Part shown: positions 54,319-62,454 of the stretch, in pieces
Layout: each line of letters begins with the position of its first letter
How positions within the stretch are numbered: position 1 is the first letter of the stretch
Assembly (NCBI RefSeq): GCF_000381085.1
Contig: NZ_KB905899.1
Span: forward strand, 1,426,001 to 1,490,000
From: Thiomicrorhabdus arctica DSM 13458
Lineage (GTDB): Bacteria; Pseudomonadota; Gammaproteobacteria; Thiomicrospirales; Thiomicrospiraceae
Direction of reading: 5' to 3'
DNA: 64,000 nucleotides
Made by a program: the position numbers and the translations under genes
Notes under the pieces: model-generated
Told to the model about the DNA's origin: nothing
What the model saw: the letters and a program-made list of their open reading frames with translations, nothing else
Databases searched by the model: none

Positions 54319-54660
54319 CTATTTACCAGGCTCTCCGCCAAAAAATGATTCCATTTGCGTAATGAGTTTCTCTTGATACTGCCTCAACCAATAATCGAGA
54401 TGGAATTTATATTTGTTTTCGACCATAAGCATATGGGTATAGGACTGAACGAGCTCACGCCTTACTGTCTCTATATGCTCTGGTTTTTTATCGAATAGTT
54501 CCTCATACCAGTGAGCCACAAATTCATCATCAAATTGATATTGGCTTCGAATGGTTTTTGTTAAAAAATAGGCACACATCTGCTCTTCAGTGAATTTTTT
54601 TCTTAATTCAGCTTCTATTTTTTCTTCAGTTTCAGTCAGTTCATCGACCATTTTTGGCAT
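54319..54660 (-). CDS. Hypothetical 113-aa protein between the two MBL copies
   Basis: Small hydrophilic, mostly helical protein with no signal peptide or membrane segment. Acidic N-terminus (DELTETEEKIEAELRKKF) and aromatic-rich helices (EEQMCAYFLTKTIRSQYQF, DDEFVAHWYEELFDKK). GGAGAAAG precedes the ATG at 54660. I do not recognise the family. It lies between the duplicated hydrolases on the same strand, so it may have arrived between them or be the remnant of a larger unit. Confidence 0.6.
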   Translation of the reverse strand: MPKMVDELTETEEKIEAELRKKFTEEQMCAYFLTKTIRSQYQFDDEFVAHWYEELFDKKPEHIETVRRELVQSYTHMLMVENKYKFHLDYWLRQYQEKLITQMESFFGGEPGK

Positions 54661-54887
54661 GACTTTCTCCGTTTATTTGCTTTATACTGCTAACGGTTTT
54701 GGCCTCTCTAACGCCTGTGAAAAAACACGTAAAAACCTATCTAAAACAGAGGTTTTTAACTGGACACTTAGGCTCTATAGCATAGGGTTGAGGTTGCCCA
54801 AATGCTCCTTTTAGACTCCCAGTATCCCTCATTTGAAACGACTCCAGATGCGCACTAGCAATGATACTAATATACTCCTGCCGAAAA

Positions 54888-54926
54888 CAAAAAAATCGGC
54901 CATCCCACAATGAGATGACCGATTTT
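54888..54926 (-). terminator. Intrinsic terminator after MBL copy 2
   Basis: On the reverse strand, AAAATCGG (54926-54919) pairs with CCGATTTT (54899-54892), with inner TCATC/GATG pairing, then a T run. It ends the copy 2 transcript just before the 113-aa gene's upstream region. Confidence 0.9.
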
Positions 54927-54946
54927 AATTCTAATAAAATCCTACG

Positions 54947-56065
54947 TTATTGTTCATGTTGCTCAAAGTTAATCACCTGTAAATCATTTGCAGTGAGGAT
55001 GTTGCCTGTAAAACCTTGTGCTCGGATAAGCGTCTCCACTTGGGGGATTTTACCTTCTGTCAGTGGTGTAATATGTGAAAGCAAGAGTGTTTTCACATGA
55101 GCTTTATGCGCCACTTCGCCAATGCGAGAAGGTGTGGTATGCAAATTATAAAAAACCTTTAATGATGGGTTGGGCAGAGTATCCGTCGCCAACGAGGTAT
55201 CATAAATCAACAAGTCGGCACCTTCTGCAATGCCCATCATATTGCCGCCACTTTTAAGGGGGTTCCCCTTCATGTCCGTTTTCTTTGAACTGGTATCGCC
55301 AGAATACACAATCGTTAAACCCTTATACTCTATACGAAAGGCTAACGCAGGTACAGGGCCATGATTGACACCCACCGCTTTAATCACTAGACCGTCCACG
55401 CCCGACGGGGTGATGTTTGTCGGGTTATAGACCTGCCAGTTTGGCGAGATATCATGTGCTTCGTAGTTAAATATACCGCCACTAATGGCACGCGAAAATA
55501 CATTTAAGTAACGTTCTACACCCGTATTTAGATCGAAATGCTCATGCACATATCCTGAGGTAGCCGGATATTGTGCCACGCCCTCTTCAGCCTTAAATGC
55601 AGGGGGAAACGGCACACCGTTGGCCCCTGGACCAAACACTCTAAACGGGGCTGTACGTCCTGGAGGAAAGGCAGAAGGATTTTGCTTAAAATTGTAACTA
55701 CTGTTATTAAAATACATAGATTTAATGATGGAAGGTAGATCCCCAGTGTGATCGAGATGTAGATGAGATAACAAAACGATATCCAGGTCTTTTATATTCA
55801 CCCCAGCCATTGCAAGACTTTTATAAGCACCCCCACCTGCATCCATCAAAATTCTTGGTACACCATCAACAAAGACAAGATAACTTGCACTCGCACGGCC
55901 GGCTAGTGTGGCGACAGGTCCACCCGACCCTAACACCATAACGGAAAGGTCACCTTTGACTTTATCAAACGCCGTGTTCTTTTTATCTTGACCAGCCATG
56001 GCGGTTAACGGAATAGAAAATAGTAATACAAGCGGTATAATTTTTATCAGAATTTGTTTTCTCAT
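54947..56065 (-). CDS. Secreted MBL-fold metallo-hydrolase, copy 2
   Basis: 372-aa periplasmic hydrolase nearly identical to the one at 52730, including HLHLDH, SGDTSS and SHITP motifs. Most differences cluster in one surface stretch (GVPFPPAFKAEEGVAQYP here, RVPFPLDIGANEGVAQYP in copy 1) and around FNNSSYNFKQ. Start at 56065 aligns with the start of copy 1 and has GGAT upstream; ATGs at 56071 and 56077 are in frame. A strong terminator follows. Because it keeps all metal ligands, both copies are probably active. Confidence 0.87.
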   Translation of the reverse strand: MRKQILIKIIPLVLLFSIPLTAMAGQDKKNTAFDKVKGDLSVMVLGSGGPVATLAGRASASYLVFVDGVPRILMDAGGGAYKSLAMAGVNIKDLDIVLLSHLHLDHTGDLPSIIKSMYFNNSSYNFKQNPSAFPPGRTAPFRVFGPGANGVPFPPAFKAEEGVAQYPATSGYVHEHFDLNTGVERYLNVFSRAISGGIFNYEAHDISPNWQVYNPTNITPSGVDGLVIKAVGVNHGPVPALAFRIEYKGLTIVYSGDTSSKKTDMKGNPLKSGGNMMGIAEGADLLIYDTSLATDTLPNPSLKVFYNLHTTPSRIGEVAHKAHVKTLLLSHITPLTEGKIPQVETLIRAQGFTGNILTANDLQVINFEQHEQ

Positions 56066-56243
56066 CGTCATATCCATCCATTTTTTGTTTCTAAGTTAAG
56101 TAGTCATACTAACATACAATTTTATTCATAAGCGCACATTGGAACCACTGAAAATTTAGCTTGTGTGCCCCATATGGCGGTTGACAGTCATGTGTCTGCC
56201 TGAACTAAAAATAAAAGGGTAGCACTTGATTCTTGAATTCAAG

Positions 56244-56295
56244 CGCCTTAGAAATCAACTTGAAAGTGTTGCACTTGCAAGTTGATTCTAAGGCG
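56244..56295. repeat. Long near-perfect inverted repeat
   Basis: CGCCTTAG...CTAAGGCG outer arms, continuing inward through ATCAACTTG/CAAGTTGAT and AAGTG/CACTT to a TTG loop, with one bulged A and one mismatch. A separate perfect palindrome CTTGAATTCAAG (56232-56243) directly precedes it, and AAAAGGG/CCCTTTT flanks the whole (56212 to 56304). A fold-back DNA element, mobile remnant or small RNA are all possible. Confidence 0.75.
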
Positions 56296-56471
56296 TCCCC
56301 TTTTCCATTAGACCATTCGCGCTAAGACCTTTATCTTATTGCCCGTCGTGTTGAGTATTACCCGGGGGTTCAAAATAAAAAGGTAGCGTTCTCTTTCCCT
56401 ATTAAAGACGTTTTAACAGAGTATTTGCAGCAAATAACGGTAAACCAGAGTGATTAATTAAAAAGTCTATA

Positions 56472-56505
56472 AATATTAAAAAGGCATCTCAATTATTGAT
56501 GATTA
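56472..56505 (+). repeat. Short dispersed repeat, copy 2
   Basis: AATATTAAAAAGGC and TCTCAA followed by ATTGATGA, matching copy 1 at 48173-48206 apart from a few bases. Confidence 0.6.
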
Positions 56506-56598
56506 AATTGAAGAATTATTTATAGTAAGATACGTTGCAAACACTGATGTTTACTATAACTTCACAAATCCTAAGATCCCCCTATGAGGACAACATTT

Positions 56599-57342
56599 AT
56601 GACCATGTCTAAAAATTATTCAACAAAGCTTTTGCTGGCTTTGTTTTTCCCCTTTGCCCTGATGGGAACTGCATATGCTGAGTCCTACCAGGCGCCTGTA
56701 TACCTGGGCAGTGCTGCTACGTTTGCAGTTCTAAGTAAATCGGGCATTACTAATGTTTATCGCTCATCGATTGTTGGAGATGTTGGCACGAGCCCCATCA
56801 CAGGTGCAGCTCTGCTTCTCACCTGCGGTGAAGTGACAGGTACTATATTCACTGTTGATGCGGCAGGTCCGTTACCCTGCTCAGTCAATTCACCCAGCTT
56901 ACTGTCCTCCGCTGTGGGTGATATGGGATTTGCCTATAGTGACGCCGCAAGTCGAACGTCACCGGATTCCACTGAAATGGGTGCTGGAGAAATTGGCGGC
57001 TTGACGATTGCTCCTGGCCTCCATAAGTGGTCTACGGATGTGAATATTTCGACCGACGTCACTCTTTCTGGTGGTCCGAATGATGTGTGGATTTTCCAGG
57101 TTGCAGGTCAACTGACCGAAGCAAATGCCACGCGAGTGACTTTAGAGGGTGGCGCCTTAGCCAAAAATATTGTCTGGCAGGTTGGGGGTTCAGTGACGCT
57201 TGGAACTAACTCACATTTTGAAGGCGTAGTTCTGGGCAAAACCTTGATCGCTGTGAACACAGGTACAACCGTCAATGGCAGATTGTTTGCTCAGACAGCG
57301 GTTACTCTGCAAATGAATGCAATCACAGAGCCAGCCCTGTAA
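56599..57342 (+). CDS. Ice-binding-like protein (DUF3494), secreted
   Basis: 247-aa secreted protein of the DUF3494 ice-binding family (PF11999), a beta-helix that in many cold-living microbes binds ice and depresses freezing or inhibits recrystallisation. Family motifs: VYLGSAATFAVLSKSGITN, the GDVGTSP turn, LSGGPNDVWIFQVAGQL, AKNIVWQVGGSVTLG, HFEGVVLGKTLI and TTVNGRLFAQTAVTL. Signal peptide ends at AYA-ES. I start at the ATG at 56599, with AGGA eight bases upstream; an ATG at 56584 overlaps that site. It stands alone in the accessory region and is probably laterally acquired. Activity on ice is inferred. Confidence 0.9.
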   Translation: MTMSKNYSTKLLLALFFPFALMGTAYAESYQAPVYLGSAATFAVLSKSGITNVYRSSIVGDVGTSPITGAALLLTCGEVTGTIFTVDAAGPLPCSVNSPSLLSSAVGDMGFAYSDAASRTSPDSTEMGAGEIGGLTIAPGLHKWSTDVNISTDVTLSGGPNDVWIFQVAGQLTEANATRVTLEGGALAKNIVWQVGGSVTLGTNSHFEGVVLGKTLIAVNTGTTVNGRLFAQTAVTLQMNAITEPAL

Positions 57343-57399
57343 ATAAGTGGATAAACCGCTTATGTAGATTAACATTACTCAGCGCAGGCACTTAAAAAT

Positions 57400-57432
57400 G
57401 GTTACAGATTTGGGTCTGTAGCCTTTTTTTTT
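57400..57432 (+). terminator. Intrinsic terminator after the ice-binding gene
   Basis: 9-bp stem GGTTACAGA (57400-57408) / TCTGTAGCC (57415-57423), with one G-T pair, followed by nine T residues. Confidence 0.9.
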
Positions 57433-57469
57433 GGATAAAAACGGGTCAGGTAAACTGAATATTCAAAGC

Positions 57470-57483
57470 GACCAGGCCTGGTC
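57470..57483. repeat. Repeated palindrome GACCAGGCCTGGTC between the ice-binding and receiver-like genes
   Basis: Exact 14-bp copy in a convergent gap. Confidence 0.92.
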
Positions 57484-57550
57484 AATTGAGAATGTCTAAA
57501 GAAAAGAAGTCTGAAACAAGCCCAAAAGCTTAAGCAGGCATTGCTCTACT

Positions 57551-58015
57551 TTACTTCTCCAAGGTCGCTGCAGGCGTAATATCACCACGCATGGCTTTCC
57601 AGCGGTTTAAACGGCGCAATAACCGCAGGACAAAGGTGGCGGTCATGGGTTCTGGTGAGGTGTATTTAAAATAGCCTAAATCAATCAAACTCTGCACCGA
57701 TCTCTTTTCAGAATTCGAGCCCATTAAAATCAATGGTGTTTGCAGAATCTTTGGATTCATATGCGTTATCTCCATCCACAGCGGTTCCATGGCTTTAGCT
57801 AACTCGGCAGAGATAAAAACCGCAATGTAGGTTCGATGCGTTGAATAGCGGCGAGACTCTAAATCGGCCAACATCGTCTCTTGGCTGTTTAAGGCAATGA
57901 CCTCTAATCCATAATGTTTTAGAAAGTTACTCAACACAGCAAAACGTGCACTGTCGGCTTCACAGATTGCGATCTTTTTACCTTGTAACCACATTAACTG
58001 ATCTTTATAAGTCAC
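57551..58015 (-). CDS. Degenerate receiver-domain protein
   Basis: 154-aa CheY-like fold. The N-terminal KKIAICEADSARFAVLSNFL has the usual acidic pair region reduced to EAD. The phospho-acceptor strand reads YIAVFISAELAK, with Ser where Asp should be, while the Lys-Tyr loop region (YFKYTSPEPM) is retained. It therefore probably cannot be phosphorylated by the usual route and may be a protein-binding pseudo-receiver. No histidine kinase is adjacent; it lies divergent to nrdB. Confidence 0.7.
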   Translation of the reverse strand: MTYKDQLMWLQGKKIAICEADSARFAVLSNFLKHYGLEVIALNSQETMLADLESRRYSTHRTYIAVFISAELAKAMEPLWMEITHMNPKILQTPLILMGSNSEKRSVQSLIDLGYFKYTSPEPMTATFVLRLLRRLNRWKAMRGDITPAATLEK

Positions 58016-58251
58016 GTCTCTCCCACACCTTGATTGATGGTCTATGGCTCATTATCCAAAAAGATGACCGCAATAGACAATTATTTCGCTATTTATCTAA
58101 CGTATTATCTCTTTTAAGATCTAGAGTTATCCGCATTTAAAGGTGAATATTCTCCTTCAATCAATCCCTTATACAGTAAAGGTGTTCATAGAGTCTTATC
58201 TAGTCTAAAATAGTGCGACTAAACATCCCTTTTTCCAGGAAAAATCGATTT

Positions 58252-59385
58252 ATGAGCTGCAAAGATCAACACACCTATTCTACTTTTTGTCGTTCACCTA
58301 ACGACGCGATGAAAGAGCCTATGTTTTTTGGCCAGAACGTCAATGTTGCGCGTTATGACCAACAAAAATATCCTATTTTTGAAAAATTGATTGAGAAACA
58401 ACTGAGTTTCTTCTGGCGTCCTGAAGAGGTGGACTTATCAAGCGATCGCAGCGAATATGCCAACCTGCCAGAGAATGAACAGCATATTTTCATCAGTAAC
58501 CTAAAATATCAAACCTTGCTAGATTCGGTGCAAGGTCGTTCGCCTAATGTCGCTTTACTGCCATTGGTCTCTATTCCTGAGTTGGAAACCTGGATTGAAA
58601 CCTGGTCGTTTTCAGAGACGATTCACAGCCGTTCATACACGCATATTATTCGTAATATCGTCGCCGATCCTTCGCTGATTTTTGATGATATCGTCAACAA
58701 TGAAGAGATCACCAAACGTGCTGAGAGCGTGACGCTCTATTATGATAAGTTAATCGCCTTAACCAATCATATGTACGCCAATGAGATTGACCTGAGTAAA
58801 GACGATGCTTTCCGTAAGAAGATCAAAACGGCACTGTACTTAACGATGGTCTCGGTCAATGTGTTGGAAGCGGTTCGTTTCTATGTCTCATTTGCTTGTA
58901 GCTTTTCATTTGCCGAACGCTCTTTGATGGAAGGCAATGCCAAGGTGATCAAACTGATCGCTCGTGATGAAGCACTGCATTTATCGGGTACGCAGAACAT
59001 TATTAATATTCTGGTTGAAGGCAAAGATGACCCTGAAATGGCCGTCATTGCTCGAGAGGAAGAAGAGAATGTTTACACTATTTTCCGGGAAGCGGCACAG
59101 CAGGAAAAAGAGTGGGCAGAGTATCTGTTTAAAAATGGTTCAATGATTGGTTTGAATGCCAACATCTTAAAGGACTATGTTGAATACATTACGAATGTCC
59201 GCTTAAAAGCGGTTCGTCTGGAGCCGATATTTGAATTACGCAGCAACCCTTTACCATGGATGAACAATTGGCTTGTCAGCGATAACGTTCAGGTCGCACC
59301 GCAAGAGTCAGAAATCAGCTCTTACCTGGTCGGTCAGATTGACTCTAAAGTAGAGCAATCTGATTTTGATGACTTCTCCTTATAA
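58252..59385 (+). CDS. nrdB: Ribonucleotide reductase class Ia beta subunit NrdB
   Basis: Holds the tyrosyl radical of aerobic class Ia ribonucleotide reductase. From the ATG at 58252 the protein is 377 aa, matching E. coli NrdB, and begins [17 protein letters not shown]. The radical Tyr is in [15 protein letters not shown]; ligands include the Glu of [14 protein letters not shown] and [10 protein letters not shown]. The GTG at 58213 would add residues with no match. nrdA, normally adjacent, is absent on both sides: upstream is the receiver-like gene and downstream a terminator and a convergent gene. Confidence 0.95.
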   Translation: MSCKDQHTYSTFCRSPNDAMKEPMFFGQNVNVARYDQQKYPIFEKLIEKQLSFFWRPEEVDLSSDRSEYANLPENEQHIFISNLKYQTLLDSVQGRSPNVALLPLVSIPELETWIETWSFSETIHSRSYTHIIRNIVADPSLIFDDIVNNEEITKRAESVTLYYDKLIALTNHMYANEIDLSKDDAFRKKIKTALYLTMVSVNVLEAVRFYVSFACSFSFAERSLMEGNAKVIKLIARDEALHLSGTQNIINILVEGKDDPEMAVIAREEEENVYTIFREAAQQEKEWAEYLFKNGSMIGLNANILKDYVEYITNVRLKAVRLEPIFELRSNPLPWMNNWLVSDNVQVAPQESEISSYLVGQIDSKVEQSDFDDFSL

Positions 59386-59424
59386 AGGCGTGACGCGCTG
59401 ACTTTTTGTCAGTCACCGCTTCAA

Positions 59425-59476
59425 CAAAAAAGCCGCAAAGAGAGTATTTTATACTAAATGTCTTTGCGGCTTTTTT
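59425..59476. terminator. Bidirectional intrinsic terminator after nrdB
   Basis: Perfect 16-bp stem AAAAAAGCCGCAAAGA / TCTTTGCGGCTTTTTT around a 20-base loop, with A and T runs on each side, so it works for nrdB and for the convergent gene at 59535. Confidence 0.93.
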
Positions 59477-59507
59477 ATGGTCTTTCATAAAGTTTACCAG
59501 CCTTTCT

Positions 59508-59519
59508 ACCAGGCCTGGT
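59508..59519. repeat. Repeated palindrome ACCAGGCCTGGT in the nrdB 3' gap
   Basis: Exact copy 15 bp before the stop of the convergent gene at 59535. Confidence 0.9.
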
Positions 59520-59534
59520 CAATTTTAATCGCCT

Positions 59535-60122
59535 TTACTGGCAGATAGATTCATTCGGCGTTAATAAGGCGTTTAAGCCCTGTAACGAAAATCGGTACTG
59601 TTTTTCACCCACTCTTCTGTGCTGCAAAGTGATGTCAATTGAACGTCCTGCTTTTAGCTGATCCAACAGTGATTGATAGACAGCATGCATCCTGCCCATA
59701 GTTTTTACCTGACCACTGGCCAACTCAAGACGTACTTTATTAGAGTGTTCAGCGGCGTTGTTCATTGGGTTTAAAACGCCTTGCAAAGTAGCCGGTGAGG
59801 CATCGGTCTGACCATTAATCCGATAGGAGACATCCATCAAACCCGGAGTCTCCATCAACACTTCTTGGTTAAACAATAACACTTCAATCAGGGGAAATGG
59901 TGACATAGTTGAACAGGTCAAACCTAAGTAAACCTCCTTGTCTGGGATTTTAGTGAATAACTCAAGACTCTCTAACTGATCCTGTTGATCTTGATAAAGG
60001 CTTAAATGAAAATCACCTTCTGTTTGAGTTGTTTTCGCGGCCAGCACGCACGTGCTAAGCAGTGCTAGAGAGACGGTGAAAAGGCTTAAACTCAATGAGA
60101 CCCATTGTTGACATTTATGCAT
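59535..60122 (-). CDS. Hypothetical secreted protein
   Basis: 195-aa protein with a signal peptide (about residues 1-29, ending VLAAK). It has no lipobox. The mature part is likely beta-rich with one Cys pair candidate (Cys70 and the C-terminal Cys194). The second half has HRRVGEKQYRFSLQGLNALL, a pattern I cannot place. It lies just downstream of parE on the same strand, with a terminator between, so it is probably transcribed alone. No function claimed. Confidence 0.7.
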   Translation of the reverse strand: MHKCQQWVSLSLSLFTVSLALLSTCVLAAKTTQTEGDFHLSLYQDQQDQLESLELFTKIPDKEVYLGLTCSTMSPFPLIEVLLFNQEVLMETPGLMDVSYRINGQTDASPATLQGVLNPMNNAAEHSNKVRLELASGQVKTMGRMHAVYQSLLDQLKAGRSIDITLQHRRVGEKQYRFSLQGLNALLTPNESICQ

Positions 60123-60167
60123 CGTGTAAAACCCTTAGCGTATTCGCTCATTTTAAAAATTCAGTAA

Positions 60168-60194
60168 TAAAAAACCCCTAAAAAGGGGCTTTTA
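60168..60194 (-). terminator. Intrinsic terminator after parE
   Basis: Stem AAAAGCCCC / GGGGTTTTTT on the reverse strand with a short loop and T run, 29 bp past the parE stop. Confidence 0.9.
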
Positions 60195-60222
60195 TGGATT
60201 CGAATAGCGTGCTGAACCAACC

Positions 60223-62109
60223 TTAAACTTCGGCCAAATCGCCTTTATCTTCCAACCAACTCTTGCGATCACCTGATCGTTTTTTGGCCAATAACTTGTC
60301 CATCATTTCATTGACAACACCATGGTCATTTAACTGCAATTGCAACAAACGTCGGCTCGCGGGCAACATGGTGGTTTCGCGTAACTGCGGAGGGTTCATC
60401 TCACCCAAACCTTTAAATCGAGTGACTGATATTTTACCAGGCATTTTTTCCGCTTCGATACGATCTAAAATGCCTTGGCGTTCTGATTCATCTAAAGCGT
60501 AAAAGACTTTTTTACCGACATCAACACGGTACAGCGGTGGCATGGCGACAAACACATGACCTTGTTCAACGAGACGGGTGAAGTGGCGGACAAAGAGCGC
60601 ACAAATCAGAGTGGCGATATGCAGTCCATCGGAATCCGCATCAGCCAGAATACAAATTTTACCGTAACGTAATCCGGAGATATCATCCGACCCCGGATCG
60701 ACGCCGATGGCGACACTGATATCGTGGATTTCCTGCGATGCCAAGACTTGACCCGATTCGACTTCCCACGTATTTAAGATTTTGCCGCGCAACGGCATAA
60801 TCGCTTGAAAGTTCTTATCGCGTGCTTGCTTGGCTGACCCACCCGCAGAATCTCCCTCAACCAAAAACAGTTCAGTTCGAGTCAAATCTGTGTCAGTACA
60901 GTCAGCCAACTTACCCGGTAAAGCCGGTCCAGAAGTAATCTTTTTACGGACAACTTTCTTGGCTTTCTTACTGCGAGTAGAGGCATTTTGAATCACTAAA
61001 TCAGCGATTTTTTCAGCGACTTCAGTATGCTGGTTGAGCCATAAACTTAAAGCGTCTTTAACCACACCGGAAATAAATGGCACACACTCTCGTGAAGAGA
61101 GGCGTTCTTTAATTTGCCCGGCAAATTGTGGCTCACGTACTTTTGCTGACAGTACAAAAGCCACATTCTGCCAAGCGTCTTCAGGGGTGATTTTGATGCC
61201 ACGCGGAATCAGATTACGGAATTCACAAAACTCACGGATCGCATCGGTCGCACCGGCACGTAAACCATTTACATGCGTACCACCTTGTGGCGTTGGAATC
61301 AGGTTAACGTAACTTTCCATTAAGGTTTCACTTGGCTCTAGTAACCAAGTTATCGCCCAAGCGACCCCCTCATTTTCGGCATAACTTTCGCCAATAAACC
61401 CTTCAACCGGCACGCGTTCTAGACCATCTAAGGCATCGTTTAAATAGTCTTTTAAACCATCTTCATAAAACCACTCCGTGGTTTCATTAGAGACTTCATC
61501 GATAAAGGTCATTCTCAAGCCGGGACTCAAAACGGCCTTAGCCCTTAACAGATGCTTAAGGCGTGTTAAGGCATATTTTGGAGAGTCGAAAAATTTGGCA
61601 TCCGGCCAGAAGCGCAAAAAAGTTCCGGTATTTTTCTTACCGACTTTACCCGTCACTTCCAAAGGCGATAAGACTTCACCTTTAGCAAAACTGATGGCGT
61701 GGATTTGACCATCTCGTCGAATGACAATCTCAACCTTGTTAGATAAGGCATTCACGACGGAGATACCGACCCCGTGAAGACCACCGGAAAACTGATAGGC
61801 CTTATTAGAAAACTTTCCACCCGCATGTAGGCGAGTCATAATGACCTCTACCCCTGAAACACCCTCTTCTGGATGAATATCAATCGGCATGCCTCGACCA
61901 TTATCCAACACACTCATCGAGCCATCCGCATAATGCGTGACGGTAATATCGTCAGCAAACCCAGCAATGGCTTCATCGACACTGTTATCGATGACTTCTT
62001 GAGCAAGATGGTTAGGGCGAGTCGTATCGGTATACATCCCAGGGCGTTTGCGCACTGGATCTAACCCGGTTAAGACTTCAATTTCTGAGGCATTGTAGTT
62101 TTCACTCAC
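60223..62109 (-). CDS. parE: DNA topoisomerase IV subunit B ParE
   Basis: ATPase subunit of topoisomerase IV. The 628-aa protein begins with a GHKL fold: YNASEIEVLTGLDPVRKRPG, DNSVDEAIAGFAD, VLDNGRGMPIDIHPEEG and GGLHGVGISVVNALS. The TOPRIM domain has ELFLVEGDSAGGSAKQARD and DADSDGLHIATL, and the C-terminus has RFKGLGEMNPPQLRETTM. The length and the absence of the GyrB insertion mark ParE. Partner parC is at 31156. Convention in relatives often pairs parE with a small esterase gene, but here a hypothetical follows. Confidence 0.96.
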   Translation of the reverse strand: MSENYNASEIEVLTGLDPVRKRPGMYTDTTRPNHLAQEVIDNSVDEAIAGFADDITVTHYADGSMSVLDNGRGMPIDIHPEEGVSGVEVIMTRLHAGGKFSNKAYQFSGGLHGVGISVVNALSNKVEIVIRRDGQIHAISFAKGEVLSPLEVTGKVGKKNTGTFLRFWPDAKFFDSPKYALTRLKHLLRAKAVLSPGLRMTFIDEVSNETTEWFYEDGLKDYLNDALDGLERVPVEGFIGESYAENEGVAWAITWLLEPSETLMESYVNLIPTPQGGTHVNGLRAGATDAIREFCEFRNLIPRGIKITPEDAWQNVAFVLSAKVREPQFAGQIKERLSSRECVPFISGVVKDALSLWLNQHTEVAEKIADLVIQNASTRSKKAKKVVRKKITSGPALPGKLADCTDTDLTRTELFLVEGDSAGGSAKQARDKNFQAIMPLRGKILNTWEVESGQVLASQEIHDISVAIGVDPGSDDISGLRYGKICILADADSDGLHIATLICALFVRHFTRLVEQGHVFVAMPPLYRVDVGKKVFYALDESERQGILDRIEAEKMPGKISVTRFKGLGEMNPPQLRETTMLPASRRLLQLQLNDHGVVNEMMDKLLAKKRSGDRKSWLEDKGDLAEV

Positions 62110-62454
62110 AGTGAAGACTCCTAGTGATAAAATGAGACTATTAAACGAATTTTATTAACTGAGACCTTTGGACGAATCAGGGGCGAGAGAAAAATTAGAT
62201 AAAATTTCAGTGATTAAGGCAGAAAACGTAGTTAATAGCGAGCTATTGACAAGTTTTTAAACGCAAAGCAGTGATATTTTAGCCATTTTAATACCCTCAA
62301 GGGGTACCTCGTCCGTTTATGATCTCGTGCAAAAGTTTCTAAACTAAGGCAAACCTTTTAACGGGACCAAGGCTGTAGGATCTGAATCTTACCCAAGTTT
62401 AAGACTCAAACGGTTGCTCCGTCCAAAGATTTCCTGGAATCATATCATATTATT
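62110..62454. other. Intergenic region between divergent parE and pdxH
   Basis: 345 bp. It holds a small hairpin TACCC/GGGTA (about 62291-62307) and ACGG/CCGT (about 62409-62421). No gene, repeat copy or clear promoter box was found. Confidence 0.4.

Larger units (their letters stand above)
56066..56598. other. Accessory intergenic region with long hairpin and direct repeats
   Basis: 533 bp between divergent MBL copy 2 and the ice-binding gene. It holds a promoter-like repeat of copy 1 (near 56100), the long hairpin at 56244-56295, a 16-bp direct repeat at 56207-56222 and 56372-56387 (one mismatch), and dispersed-repeat copy 2 at 56472-56505. No gene is supported. Confidence 0.6.
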
